From: CAXXOK01 sp963675925
GTDB lineage: Bacteria; Bacillota; Clostridia; Christensenellales; Aristaeellaceae
Direction: 5' to 3'
NCBI GenBank assembly: GCA_963675925.2
Contig: CAXXIB010000003.1
Span: forward strand, 248,001-312,000
Length of the DNA stretch: 64,000 nt
Positions 9,442 through 17,254 of this stretch are shown in pieces. Positions within the stretch are counted from its first letter, which is position 1, and each line of letters opens with the position of its first letter. The notes beneath the pieces were generated by a model. That model ran no database searches. It had not been told where the DNA came from and saw nothing but the letters and a program-made list of their open reading frames with translations. The translations under genes and the position numbers were made by a program.

Positions 9442-10239
9442 GTGTATAGACTCTTGATTGTAACGAAGTCACCGACGATAGAAAAGATTTTCAACGAGGT
9501 CGAAGGCTGGGAAACTATGGGCTTTAAGCCGCCCAGAATACGCAAGTCCTTTGATGACGCAATTGAATGCATGCGTAAGCACCATATCGATGCCATCGGA
9601 ATCGATACGGAATTTGAAGATCTTGAACAGTGGATGAATGAGCATCAACCCAACATTCCGATGTTCATGCTTTTGGACGATCCGGACCTCCAGCTTGCGG
9701 TGATCCGCGAAGTGGAGCTTTTGCTCAACCAAATCCACACCGATGACTCGGATGATGACTATAACGAAGAAAGCAACTTTGCCGCCGCGCGCGAACGCTG
9801 GATGAAGTATCTGCTGTCGCGCCTCGCGCCGACAAAGGACGAAATACTTAAGCAGCAGCGCTTGTACCGCTGCACAGATGACCCCCAAAAACCCTGCATT
9901 TATGCACGCATCGCGATTCCCCAGGGCGATATGTTTATCACCGAACGCTGGCATTACGGCAGCGAGCGCTTGGGAACTGCGCTTAGGAACTTTTTTGGGG
10001 AAGAATACCATCAGATGAATATCCACATCGCGGTCGTATCACCCGAAGAGGTCCGCATCGTGTTCAGCCCCAGGCCGGACAGCCCAGCGGGCATCACACC
10101 GGATACGAAGACACGCGAGTTTATACTGGAAACAATGGAACAAATACAGCATTATCTCGGCCTTTCGATGAGCCTGTCCGAGCTTAGAGTACTCAACGGT
10201 CTTACGGATTTTGCTGCTGATACACAGTGGTCTGATTAA
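9442..10239 (+). CDS. Degenerate receiver-domain protein of unknown function
   Basis: This protein has 265 residues. I chose the GTG at 9442 because GGAGG (9428-9432) lies nine bases before it; the TTG at 9433 is too close. The first 100 residues resemble the receiver domain of AraC-type (YesN-like) response regulators, including the YRLLIV start and a W-x2-x-GF segment. The acidic pair is replaced by TKSP, while an Asp remains in the phosphoacceptor region (DAIGIDTEF). The rest has no recognisable DNA-binding helix-turn-helix and matches no family I know. A very acidic stretch (DDSDDDYNEE) links the halves. It is followed 19 bp later by the SPFH gene and probably shares its transcript. A role in phosphotransfer-independent signalling is only a guess. 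Confidence 0.7.
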   Translation: MYRLLIVTKSPTIEKIFNEVEGWETMGFKPPRIRKSFDDAIECMRKHHIDAIGIDTEFEDLEQWMNEHQPNIPMFMLLDDPDLQLAVIREVELLLNQIHTDDSDDDYNEESNFAAARERWMKYLLSRLAPTKDEILKQQRLYRCTDDPQKPCIYARIAIPQGDMFITERWHYGSERLGTALRNFFGEEYHQMNIHIAVVSPEEVRIVFSPRPDSPAGITPDTKTREFILETMEQIQHYLGLSMSLSELRVLNGLTDFAADTQWSD

Positions 10240-10258
10240 CAGGCAGGAGGATACGGGC

Positions 10259-11317
10259 ATGGGATTCTTTAAAAAGATGATTACCAGTCAGTTTGTTGAT
10301 GTTATTGAGTGGAAAGACGCCACCCAAAATACTATGGTGCACCGCTACGACATGGACGGCAAAGAGATTATGATGGGCGCGCAGCTTACCGTGCGCGAAA
10401 GTCAGGTCGCCGTCTTTGTCAACGAAGGCCAGCTGGCCGATATCTTCCAGCCCGGCCGTTATGAGCTGAGCACCAGCAACATGCCGATACTGACCAAGCT
10501 GAAGGCGTGGAAGTTCGGCTTTAATTCCCCGTTCAAATCGGATTTGTACTTCATCAATACCAAACAGTTTCTCGACCGCAAATGGGGTACCAGTAACCCG
10601 GTCATGATGCGCGATGCGGAGTTTGGTATGATTCGCGTTCGCGCGTTTGGTATCTTTGCGTTCCGCGTCAAAGACCCCGAAGTATTCTTAAAAGAGGTCT
10701 TTGGCACCAACGGTATGTTTACCGTGGAAGATGTGGAAGGCCAAATCAAGCGTACGCTGGTATCTGGCTTGAGCGATGCGATTGCCGAAAGTAAAATTCC
10801 GGCACTGGACATGGCAGCCAATTATCAGGAGCTCAGCGCGTTTGTGCAGAAAGCACTCAACCCGCAGGTGGAAACCCTGGGGCTGACGCTGACCAATTTC
10901 ATTATCGAAAACATCAGCCTGCCGGAAGAGGTGGAGAAAGCCATCGACAAGCGCACCTCCATGGGCGTGGCGGGTGACCTGAATAAATATACTCAGTACC
11001 AGGCTGCTGAAGCCATGCGTGAGGCCGCCAACAATCCCTCCGGCGGTATGGCCGGTATGGGCGTAGGCATGGGTGCAGGCGCAGCAATGGGGCAGATGTT
11101 TGCCCAAAGCATGAATGCCGCCAATCAGCCATCCGCTCCGGCAGCCATCCCGATGATGCCGTGCGTAAACTGCGGCGAGCAGATTACCAAGGGCAGCAAG
11201 TTCTGCTCTCACTGCGGCGCGGCACAAACCAAGTCGGATGATACCTGCACCAACTGTGGTGCCAAGCTGGCCTCGGACGCGAAATTCTGCCCGGAATGCG
11301 GACAGAAGGTAGAATAA
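10259..11317 (+). CDS. SPFH-domain protein with C-terminal double zinc ribbon
   Basis: This 352-residue protein belongs to the YdjI/'virion core protein'-like SPFH group. An SPFH (band-7/stomatin-like) domain spans about 20-230. It is followed by a Gly/Met/Ala-rich hinge and two zinc ribbons, one CVNCG...CSHCG and one CTNCG...CPECG. There is no obvious membrane anchor, so it may scaffold on the membrane through the SPFH domain. The ATG at 10259 has AGGAGG eight bases upstream; earlier in-frame codons lie inside the preceding gene. It is probably cotranscribed with the receiver-like gene before it. Related proteins in Bacillus are tied to envelope stress, but the role here is unknown. Confidence 0.88.
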   Translation: MGFFKKMITSQFVDVIEWKDATQNTMVHRYDMDGKEIMMGAQLTVRESQVAVFVNEGQLADIFQPGRYELSTSNMPILTKLKAWKFGFNSPFKSDLYFINTKQFLDRKWGTSNPVMMRDAEFGMIRVRAFGIFAFRVKDPEVFLKEVFGTNGMFTVEDVEGQIKRTLVSGLSDAIAESKIPALDMAANYQELSAFVQKALNPQVETLGLTLTNFIIENISLPEEVEKAIDKRTSMGVAGDLNKYTQYQAAEAMREAANNPSGGMAGMGVGMGAGAAMGQMFAQSMNAANQPSAPAAIPMMPCVNCGEQITKGSKFCSHCGAAQTKSDDTCTNCGAKLASDAKFCPECGQKVE

Positions 11318-11340
11318 TCCATTTGTTATGCAAAAATAAA

Positions 11341-11368
11341 AAGGCTTGCAATTACGCAAGCCTTTTCT
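11341..11368 (+). terminator. Terminator after the SPFH gene
   Basis: AAGGCTTGC (11341-11349) and GCAAGCCTT (11356-11364) form a perfect 9-bp stem followed by TTTTCTTC. Preceding A residues may let it work in both directions. Confidence 0.9.
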
Positions 11369-11441
11369 TCTGCTATGGGGCAGTTTGAATATGCATAATT
11401 ACTATCGGCATAGCAATCAATATTTGTGAAGGACTGTGAAC

Positions 11442-11906
11442 ATGATAAAAGTACTTGAAATCGAAACAGCAGCGGAAAAAGCTGCGATCTGCCGTATGGT
11501 GATAAACGTACTTCCGGAGTGGTTTGGAATCCCGCAGGCAAATGAGAACTATATCAACGACTGCCAATCAATGCTATTCTTGGCAGCTCAGGGGGACAAT
11601 GACATTGTCGGCTGTATGGCGCTGCATGAAACATCCCCTGTAACGGTCGATATTCATTTCATGGGGGTCTTGCCTGCATGGCATCGAAACGGTGTTGGCA
11701 AAGCGCTTGTTAACGCGGGTAAGGCATTGGCAAAGGATCATGGATATAAACTATTGCAAGTGAAAACACTGGATGCATCCCATCCTGATCCCGGGTATGC
11801 GAAAACACGGTTGTTTTATGAAGGTATGGGGTTTTTGCCGGTGGAATGCTTCCCAACGTTATGGGGTGAGGAGAATCCCTGCCTACTTATGATTCAAGCG
11901 GTATAG
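11442..11906 (+). CDS. GNAT-family N-acetyltransferase
   Basis: This 154-residue acetyltransferase uses acetyl-CoA; the acceptor is unknown. The acetyl-CoA-binding core is seen in the strand VDIHFMGVLPAWHRNGVGKALV, with the pyrophosphate-binding loop reading RNGVGK. Later segments GYKLLQVKTLD and TRLFYEGMGF are typical of the fold. I chose the ATG at 11442 with GAAGGA eight bases upstream; a GTG at 11436 is too close. It stands alone between a plus-strand terminator before it and a minus-strand terminator after it, in an intergenic setting typical of horizontally mobile acetyltransferases. Confidence 0.85.
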   Translation: MIKVLEIETAAEKAAICRMVINVLPEWFGIPQANENYINDCQSMLFLAAQGDNDIVGCMALHETSPVTVDIHFMGVLPAWHRNGVGKALVNAGKALAKDHGYKLLQVKTLDASHPDPGYAKTRLFYEGMGFLPVECFPTLWGEENPCLLMIQAV

Positions 11907-11967
11907 TAAAAGGGTAACAATGGCATCTTCAATCGCTAGTATTGACACCTGAAAATGCGTAAACAAA

Positions 11968-11995
11968 TAGGGCTTTCGATTATTCGAAAGCCCTA
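11968..11995 (-). terminator. Terminator of the GGGtGRT gene
   Basis: TAGGGCTTTCGA (11968-11979) and TCGAAAGCCCTA (11984-11995) form a perfect 12-bp stem with a 4-base loop. On the minus strand it is followed by TTTGTTT, placed just after the stop at 12010. Confidence 0.9.
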
Positions 11996-12009
11996 ATGCT
12001 TGTAGAATA

Positions 12010-13008
12010 TTATTTGCTGGCTTCTTCAATCGCCACAGCCACCGCGACAGTCGCGCCAACCATGGGATTGTTGCCCATGCCGATGAGGCCCATCATTTCC
12101 ACGTGGGCGGGCACGGAGGAGGAGCCGGCAAACTGCGCATCCGAGTGCATACGGCCCAGGGTATCGGTCATGCCATAGCTGGCGGGACCGGCGGCCATGT
12201 TATCGGGGTGCAGGGTGCGGCCTGTGCCGCCGCCGCTGGCAACGGAGAAGTATTTTCTGCCGTTTTCATTGCACCACTTTTTATAGGTGCCGGCCACCGG
12301 GTGCTGAAAGCGCGTGGGATTGGTGGAGTTACCGGTGATGGAAACATCAACCTTCTCCTGAATCATCACAGAAACGCCTTCGACCACATCGTCGCAGCCA
12401 TAGCAGCATACTTTGGCGCGCTCGCCATTGGAGTAAGCGGTTTCCTTGGCAATCTTGGCGGTGCCGGTGGTGTAATCCATCTCGGTCTTCACATAGGTAA
12501 AGCCATTGATGCGGCTGATGATAAAGGCCGCATCCTTGCCAAGACCGTTGAGAATGACGCGCAGGGGCTGCTTGCGCACTTTGTTGGCGGTACGGGCGAT
12601 GCCGATTGCGCCTTCGGCGGCGGCAAAGCTTTCGTGACCGGCCAGGAAGGCAAAGCAATTGGTTTCTTCCCTCAGCAGCATCGCGCCCAGGTTACCATGC
12701 CCCAGGCCAACCTTGCGCTGATCGGCAACCGAGCCGGGGATGCAAAACGTTTGCAGACCCTCGCCAAGGCATTCGGCAGCTTCGGCGGCGGATTTCACGC
12801 CTTTTTTCAGGGCGATAGCGGCACCCAGCATATAGGCCCACACGGCGTTTTCAAACGCAATCTTCTGTACGCCCTGCACAATGCCGCGTACATCCACGCC
12901 CTTGCTTTTGACAAACTCGGCCATCGAATCAAGATCTTTGAAACCATATTCCGCAAGAACTTTTTCGATCTGCGCTATTCTTCTGTCATATCCTTCAAAT
13001 GTAGCCAT
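12010..13008 (-). CDS. GGGtGRT-family protein, function unknown
   Basis: This 332-residue protein belongs to the family named for its GGGTGRT motif, seen here near residue 270. Other conserved-looking segments are GLGHGNLGAM, FLAGHESFAAAEGAIGIARTANKVRKQP and a cysteine pair CCYGCDD. No signal peptide or membrane segment is present, and length and motif fit the family. The ATG at 13008 with GAGGTGAG upstream is preferred over a GTG at 13017. It follows the NifU-like gene by 24 bp. That pairing recurs in anaerobic bacteria to my knowledge, but no biochemical role is established that I know of. A link to iron-sulfur or sulfur chemistry is inferred only from the partner. Confidence 0.9.
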   Translation of the reverse strand: MATFEGYDRRIAQIEKVLAEYGFKDLDSMAEFVKSKGVDVRGIVQGVQKIAFENAVWAYMLGAAIALKKGVKSAAEAAECLGEGLQTFCIPGSVADQRKVGLGHGNLGAMLLREETNCFAFLAGHESFAAAEGAIGIARTANKVRKQPLRVILNGLGKDAAFIISRINGFTYVKTEMDYTTGTAKIAKETAYSNGERAKVCCYGCDDVVEGVSVMIQEKVDVSITGNSTNPTRFQHPVAGTYKKWCNENGRKYFSVASGGGTGRTLHPDNMAAGPASYGMTDTLGRMHSDAQFAGSSSVPAHVEMMGLIGMGNNPMVGATVAVAVAIEEASK

Positions 13009-13032
13009 ATCTCTCACCTCGTTCTTTCGGAA

Positions 13033-13725
13033 TTATTGTTTGCGCGGGTCAATCACTTCGACCGCTTCGTCAAAACGTCCGTAGGTACCGACGTTCTTTT
13101 CGTACGCCTCGGTGGGGTTCATGCCATTGCGGATGGCTTCCATCATTTTGCCCAGGTGTACGTACTTATAGCCAATAATCTCTCTATCCTTATCCAGGGC
13201 AAGACCCATTACATAGCCTTCGGCCATTTCCAGATAGCGGGGGCCTTTGGCAATGGTGCCGTACATCGTGCCGATTTGGCTGCGATGGCCTTTGCCAAGG
13301 TCTTCAAGGCCGGCGCCGATTTCCAGACCACCTTCGGAGAACGCGCTCTGCGTACGACCATAGGCGATTTGCAAAAAGAGTTCGCGCATCGCGGTATTAA
13401 TCGCGTCGCAAACCAGGTCGGTGTTCATGGCTTCCAGCACCGTTTTACCGGGCAGAATTTCGCTGGCCATGGCCGCGGAATGGGTCATGCCGGAGCAGCC
13501 GATGGTCTCGACCAGTGCTTCGACGATCACACCTTTTTTCACGTTGAGGGATAGCTTACAAGCGCCCTGCTGCGGTGCGCACCAGCCCACACCGTGGGTG
13601 AAGCCTGAAATATCGCCGATCTGCCTGCTTTGTACCCACGCGCCTTCTTCGGGGATGGGTGCCGGGCCGTGGTTGGGGCCCTGCTTGACGCAAACCATTT
13701 CTTCCACTTCTCTGGAATAATGCAT
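13033..13725 (-). CDS. NifU-like (iron-sulfur scaffold-related) protein
   Basis: This 230-residue protein is related to the NifU/IscU scaffold domain. Cysteines that could bind metal occur in a WCAPQQGAC segment and in IGCSGMTHSAAMAS, which resembles the scaffold's conserved GC..A segment. It is about 100 residues longer than IscU. The ATG at 13725 with AGGAGG nine bases upstream is clearly better than the first possible codon at 13773. It is the first gene of a two-gene unit with the GGGtGRT gene. No cysteine desulfurase is nearby, so it probably is not a general assembly scaffold; it may supply or hold a cluster for its partner (inference). Confidence 0.85.
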   Translation of the reverse strand: MHYSREVEEMVCVKQGPNHGPAPIPEEGAWVQSRQIGDISGFTHGVGWCAPQQGACKLSLNVKKGVIVEALVETIGCSGMTHSAAMASEILPGKTVLEAMNTDLVCDAINTAMRELFLQIAYGRTQSAFSEGGLEIGAGLEDLGKGHRSQIGTMYGTIAKGPRYLEMAEGYVMGLALDKDREIIGYKYVHLGKMMEAIRNGMNPTEAYEKNVGTYGRFDEAVEVIDPRKQ

Positions 13726-13784
13726 GGATGATTGCCTCCTATTCTTGGGTGTAAAAACTAAAATCCAAAACACAGTATATCATA

Positions 13785-13816
13785 AAGACGCGAAACCATA
13801 AAGTGTTCCGCGTCTT
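13785..13816 (-). terminator. Terminator after the L,D-transpeptidase gene
   Basis: AAGACGCG (13785-13792) and CGCGTCTT (13809-13816) form a stem with further weak pairing inside. On the minus strand it is followed by TATGATATACT, which may also hold the -10 (TATACT) of the NifU-like gene. The -35 for that promoter is weak. Confidence 0.6.
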
Positions 13817-13849
13817 ATCGTGAAGAAATTAACAAAGATAGATTGTAAA

Positions 13850-15577
13850 TTACGGCGCGGGTGTGGGCGCGAGTGACGGCGACGGTGCCAGCGTCGGTGT
13901 AGAGGTGACAACCGGGGTGGGGGAATCGGTCACAGGGGGCGTTGGTGTTTGGGGATTTAGAACATCGTCATAAATGGCATTAAGGGTCTTCACGCCGGCT
14001 ACGCCGTCCATGCCCAGATCATGATCCTTCTGGAACGCTTTCACGGCTTTCTGTGTGCCATCCAAATAGGTTCCCGTCGCCATATAGCCGGTATAATAGC
14101 CAAGCTCTTTGAGCTTCATTTGCAGCCAGTATACATCCTCACCTTTGGAGTTTTTCTTCAATGCCCGAAATGGCTGCGGCGGCATGGCATCACTTTGATA
14201 GACCGGCGAGGCGGTCGGAACGGGGGTGACTGGTGCACTTTTCCAGCTAGAGGAAAGCGAATTGGGTTTCAGTGCTGCACGCAGTTCCCTGTCCAAAGGC
14301 AAATCTTCTGTAATTGTGACCAGCGTGCCTTCGCCAATGTTTTCATAAATCCAGAGTGCATCGTGATTCAGCAGCCGGATACAGCCATGCGAAGCACGCG
14401 AGCCCAGCATGTTATAGCTCTTGCGGTTTAAGGCGTTTAAATCCACTTCGTTGTAAATCACAGAATGGAACGCAATGTTTTCGTTGATCTTAGTCCAAAA
14501 TTGCGCGTAGCTGCCGTACAGGGAGAAGAACGCCCAGCGCGCTTTGGTACCGCTAAGGGTAAACTGGCCAACATCGCTGGGGGTGCCTGTTTTGCCGGTC
14601 GAGCAGACCATAAACCGCACAGGCACGGTATGGTCGCCGTTTTCGTCTAGCCCGTACACGATTACAGCCTGATTCTTTACGTCCACCGTCATCGAATAGG
14701 GAATCGGCGTAGGCACAGGCGTGGGCCGTGGGGTGGCGGATGCATCCAGCGCAAAATCCAGATCAAAGAGCGCATTCCAGGTCTCGGTGCCTGTAATACC
14801 ATCCACTGTCAGACCGTTGTTTTCCTGAAATGCTTTGATGGCCGCAATGGTCATGTTCATATAGTTGCCGCTGATCGGGCCGTCAAAATAGTGCAGCTCT
14901 GTGAGTCGTTCCTGAATCTGCTTTACACGTTTACCCTGCGCACCGCGGGTTATTTTGCCGCTGTATTGCATGGTGTAGTTTGTTTGCTGGGGATCGGCAC
15001 CGTCGGGCGCGATGACAACATCGTTGATATCGCCTAAATCGGTCGATTGAGCCTCTTCCTTTTGGAATCGTGATAGCGCAGTGGATGAAAACAGTTTGCG
15101 CTGGGTTTCGATATCCGCCGTTCCGGTCGCGGGCAGGCCACTTTTCTCCTGAAACAGCTTGATGCCGTAGGTGGTGCCTTCCAGATAGTCACCGGAGACC
15201 TTGCCTTTATAGTATTCCAGCGCGATCAAGCGCTCCTGAATGCGTTTTACATCATCGCCCGAATCGCCGGTGGTCAGCTCGCGGTATTGCGCGCTAAATA
15301 AAAGAGCTTCGCTTTCACCGTCCAAAAGGCCGGTAGGCTCCAAGCCGTAGTCCGTTTGAAACTGGGTAACGGCAGCACGAGTGCCATCCAGATAATTGCC
15401 TGTGATCTTGCCTGCGTAATAGCCAAGCGCGGACAACTGCTCCTGAATGAGCAGGACACGTTCATTGCTATCGCCGTATTGTATGGGCTGATAGCTGGTT
15501 TCATCCGATTCGGCAAATACCGTCGGCAGTGCAAAACAAAGCACCAGGCACAGAGACAGACTAACAAAGCGTTTCAT
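13850..15577 (-). CDS. L,D-transpeptidase with four peptidoglycan-binding domains
   Basis: This 575-residue exported enzyme should form 3-3 crosslinks or attach groups to peptidoglycan. A signal peptide (MKRF..., cleavage near VFA-ES) is followed by three PGB1 repeats at about 32-95, 103-165 and 208-270. Each has the L..LGYY.G...G.Y...T..AV..FQ pattern. After a short Pro/Thr linker comes a YkuD domain at about 295-425 with His371 and SHGCIRL (catalytic Cys399). A fourth PGB1 repeat at about 470-535 and a Pro/Thr/Ser tail end the protein. The ATG at 15577 has AAGG upstream. It lies 24 bp after the HAD gene at the end of the cell-wall gene run. Confidence 0.93.
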   Translation of the reverse strand: MKRFVSLSLCLVLCFALPTVFAESDETSYQPIQYGDSNERVLLIQEQLSALGYYAGKITGNYLDGTRAAVTQFQTDYGLEPTGLLDGESEALLFSAQYRELTTGDSGDDVKRIQERLIALEYYKGKVSGDYLEGTTYGIKLFQEKSGLPATGTADIETQRKLFSSTALSRFQKEEAQSTDLGDINDVVIAPDGADPQQTNYTMQYSGKITRGAQGKRVKQIQERLTELHYFDGPISGNYMNMTIAAIKAFQENNGLTVDGITGTETWNALFDLDFALDASATPRPTPVPTPIPYSMTVDVKNQAVIVYGLDENGDHTVPVRFMVCSTGKTGTPSDVGQFTLSGTKARWAFFSLYGSYAQFWTKINENIAFHSVIYNEVDLNALNRKSYNMLGSRASHGCIRLLNHDALWIYENIGEGTLVTITEDLPLDRELRAALKPNSLSSSWKSAPVTPVPTASPVYQSDAMPPQPFRALKKNSKGEDVYWLQMKLKELGYYTGYMATGTYLDGTQKAVKAFQKDHDLGMDGVAGVKTLNAIYDDVLNPQTPTPPVTDSPTPVVTSTPTLAPSPSLAPTPAP

Positions 15578-15600
15578 CGGGTACACCTTCCATAAGTCGT

Positions 15601-16401
15601 TTACAGGTATTCTATCATATCTGAAAGGCGAGGGAAGACCAAATCGGGTTTATACGCAGAATTTACAATATCTTCTTCTTTTGACTCACCAGTGAGGACT
15701 AAAATGCCGAGCATGCCGTGCAGCGCACTCATGGCGATATCGGTATACAAGCGATCGCCGACCATGGCAAGCTGGGAGGGCTGTAGCCCGGTCAGGCGAA
15801 CGGCCTCATCCACAATGCCGCGATTTGGCTTGCCAATCACCGTATCGGGGTTTCTTCCCGTGCTGGCATGGATGAATGCAATAATCGCACCGATATCCGG
15901 TGCATAGCCCGTTTCGGTCGGGCAGTTGAAATCGGGGTGTGTTGCAATATACGGAAGTCCGGCGCGTACAAAGTCGCACACGACGGTCATTTTTGCATAA
16001 TCCAGTGTCGTATCGTAGCCGATCAGCACATAGTCGGGGTTTTCGTTATCGACCGCAATCCCGGTTTTAATCAGCTCGGTACGCAGCATATCCGTTCCCA
16101 GCACAAAGGCGCGTTTCCCCGGAAAGGTTTTCAGTACATAATGGGCAGCAGCTTGACCGGAGGTCAGCACGCGTAAAAATGGTTCGCCTATCCCCATACG
16201 CGTGAGTTTATCGACATAGACAGCGGCGGATTTGGAAGAGTTGTTCGTTAAAAACATCGTCTCCCGCCCGCTTGCATGGGCATGCTGTAAGAAATCCAGA
16301 GAGCCGTCCAGCAGGTTATTGCCTAAGTAAATGGTGCCGTCCATATCCAGTAAGAAACAACGAATTGGTGCCAGTTTGTCCGTGATGGTTTGTCGGTTCA
16401 T
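15601..16401 (-). CDS. HAD-IIA phosphatase (NagD-like)
   Basis: This 266-residue soluble phosphatase belongs to HAD subfamily IIA. Motif I is DMDGTIYLG (nucleophile Asp near 20), motif II FLTNNSSKS, motif III around GKPNRG and motif IV MVGDRLYTDI. The large C2-type cap sits between motifs II and III. Relatives hydrolyse small phosphoesters such as sugar phosphates, p-nitrophenyl phosphate or nucleotides; the substrate here is not known. The ATG follows GGGAG and starts 3 bp after the ftsQ stop, so it is coupled to the division cluster. This HAD/ftsQ neighbourhood may indicate a role in wall-precursor recycling, but that is inference. Confidence 0.9.
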   Translation of the reverse strand: MNRQTITDKLAPIRCFLLDMDGTIYLGNNLLDGSLDFLQHAHASGRETMFLTNNSSKSAAVYVDKLTRMGIGEPFLRVLTSGQAAAHYVLKTFPGKRAFVLGTDMLRTELIKTGIAVDNENPDYVLIGYDTTLDYAKMTVVCDFVRAGLPYIATHPDFNCPTETGYAPDIGAIIAFIHASTGRNPDTVIGKPNRGIVDEAVRLTGLQPSQLAMVGDRLYTDIAMSALHGMLGILVLTGESKEEDIVNSAYKPDLVFPRLSDMIEYL

Positions 16402-16404
16402 GCT

Positions 16405-17253
16405 TTACTCCCGTCTGAATTTGCCGTCTTCGGGCTTGGAAACATCCAGCACACCGGATGCCTCGCCCAGTTGCTGTAAATATGCAATATCAGTACGCAT
16501 GGCACCGATTTTTGCGCGCATATAGTCACTATTGCCAAGCTGCACGGTGATGTTGTTCGTAGTCATCAGCGACAGCTGTTCGGGGTCGGATACGTTGATG
16601 CTGACAACCTGATCGGCATAGCGCTGAATGGTGAGCTCTGAAACAATGCTGGAATATGCAACCATCTGCTCTTTATCGCGCACGGAAAGAAAATCACCGA
16701 CGAGCGCGTTGGACACGCCAAACCCATACACAGTAGGTACCTTGCCGCTGTAATCCATGTCCACATACTCTTCCAGTATCATGCCATCAATATCCAGCGT
16801 GTATTGAATGCCAAGCCATTGCATGGTCGCAACAATTTCCCGCTCGCTGACAAACAGAAACACTTCTCCCGGATACTGCTTATACATGCGATTAAACACA
16901 ATCCAGTGGTCTTCCTGCAGGTTCTTGCGGACGGTATCCTCGGAGACGGTAAAGATATTATCACCACGGGTCAGGCCGGATAATGCAGCAATATGCTCCG
17001 ATGTAATGGTGTCGTTGCCAATGACATATACGGTTTTCAGCCGAAAAACTACGGTTTGCAGTATGATGAGCGCGATGCTGATAATCAGCAAAAAGGCGAC
17101 CAGGCGAAATACGGTGCGGTTGGGATGGTGAACCGGAACAGGCGCATAGGGCGAAGCTGCTACCGGCGCGCCGTAATAGGCCGGGCCGCTTTCCGGCACG
17201 GGGGGATAGCCCTGTGATGGGTATGGCTCTGTTTGCCGGCGATCCCTTCGCAT
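16405..17253 (-). CDS. ftsQ: Cell division protein FtsQ/DivIB
   Basis: This 282-residue bitopic membrane protein belongs to the FtsQ-FtsB-FtsL division subcomplex. A Pro/Tyr-rich cytoplasmic tail of about 45 residues precedes one membrane helix (about 48-70). A POTRA domain begins VVFRLKTVYVIGNDTITSEHI and continues through VRKNLQEDHWIVFNRMYKQYPGEV, followed by the FtsQ beta domain. The ATG follows CAGGAG. It overlaps nothing but starts 1 bp after the murD stop, an arrangement suggesting translational coupling. Confidence 0.92.
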   Translation of the reverse strand: MRRDRRQTEPYPSQGYPPVPESGPAYYGAPVAASPYAPVPVHHPNRTVFRLVAFLLIISIALIILQTVVFRLKTVYVIGNDTITSEHIAALSGLTRGDNIFTVSEDTVRKNLQEDHWIVFNRMYKQYPGEVFLFVSEREIVATMQWLGIQYTLDIDGMILEEYVDMDYSGKVPTVYGFGVSNALVGDFLSVRDKEQMVAYSSIVSELTIQRYADQVVSINVSDPEQLSLMTTNNITVQLGNSDYMRAKIGAMRTDIAYLQQLGEASGVLDVSKPEDGKFRRE

Positions 17254-17254
17254 G

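Noticed and set aside
12103..13554. A 483-residue plus-strand ORF opposite the GGGtGRT and NifU-like genes
   Set aside because: It is a shadow of two well-supported genes with clear ribosome binding sites and motifs on the other strand.
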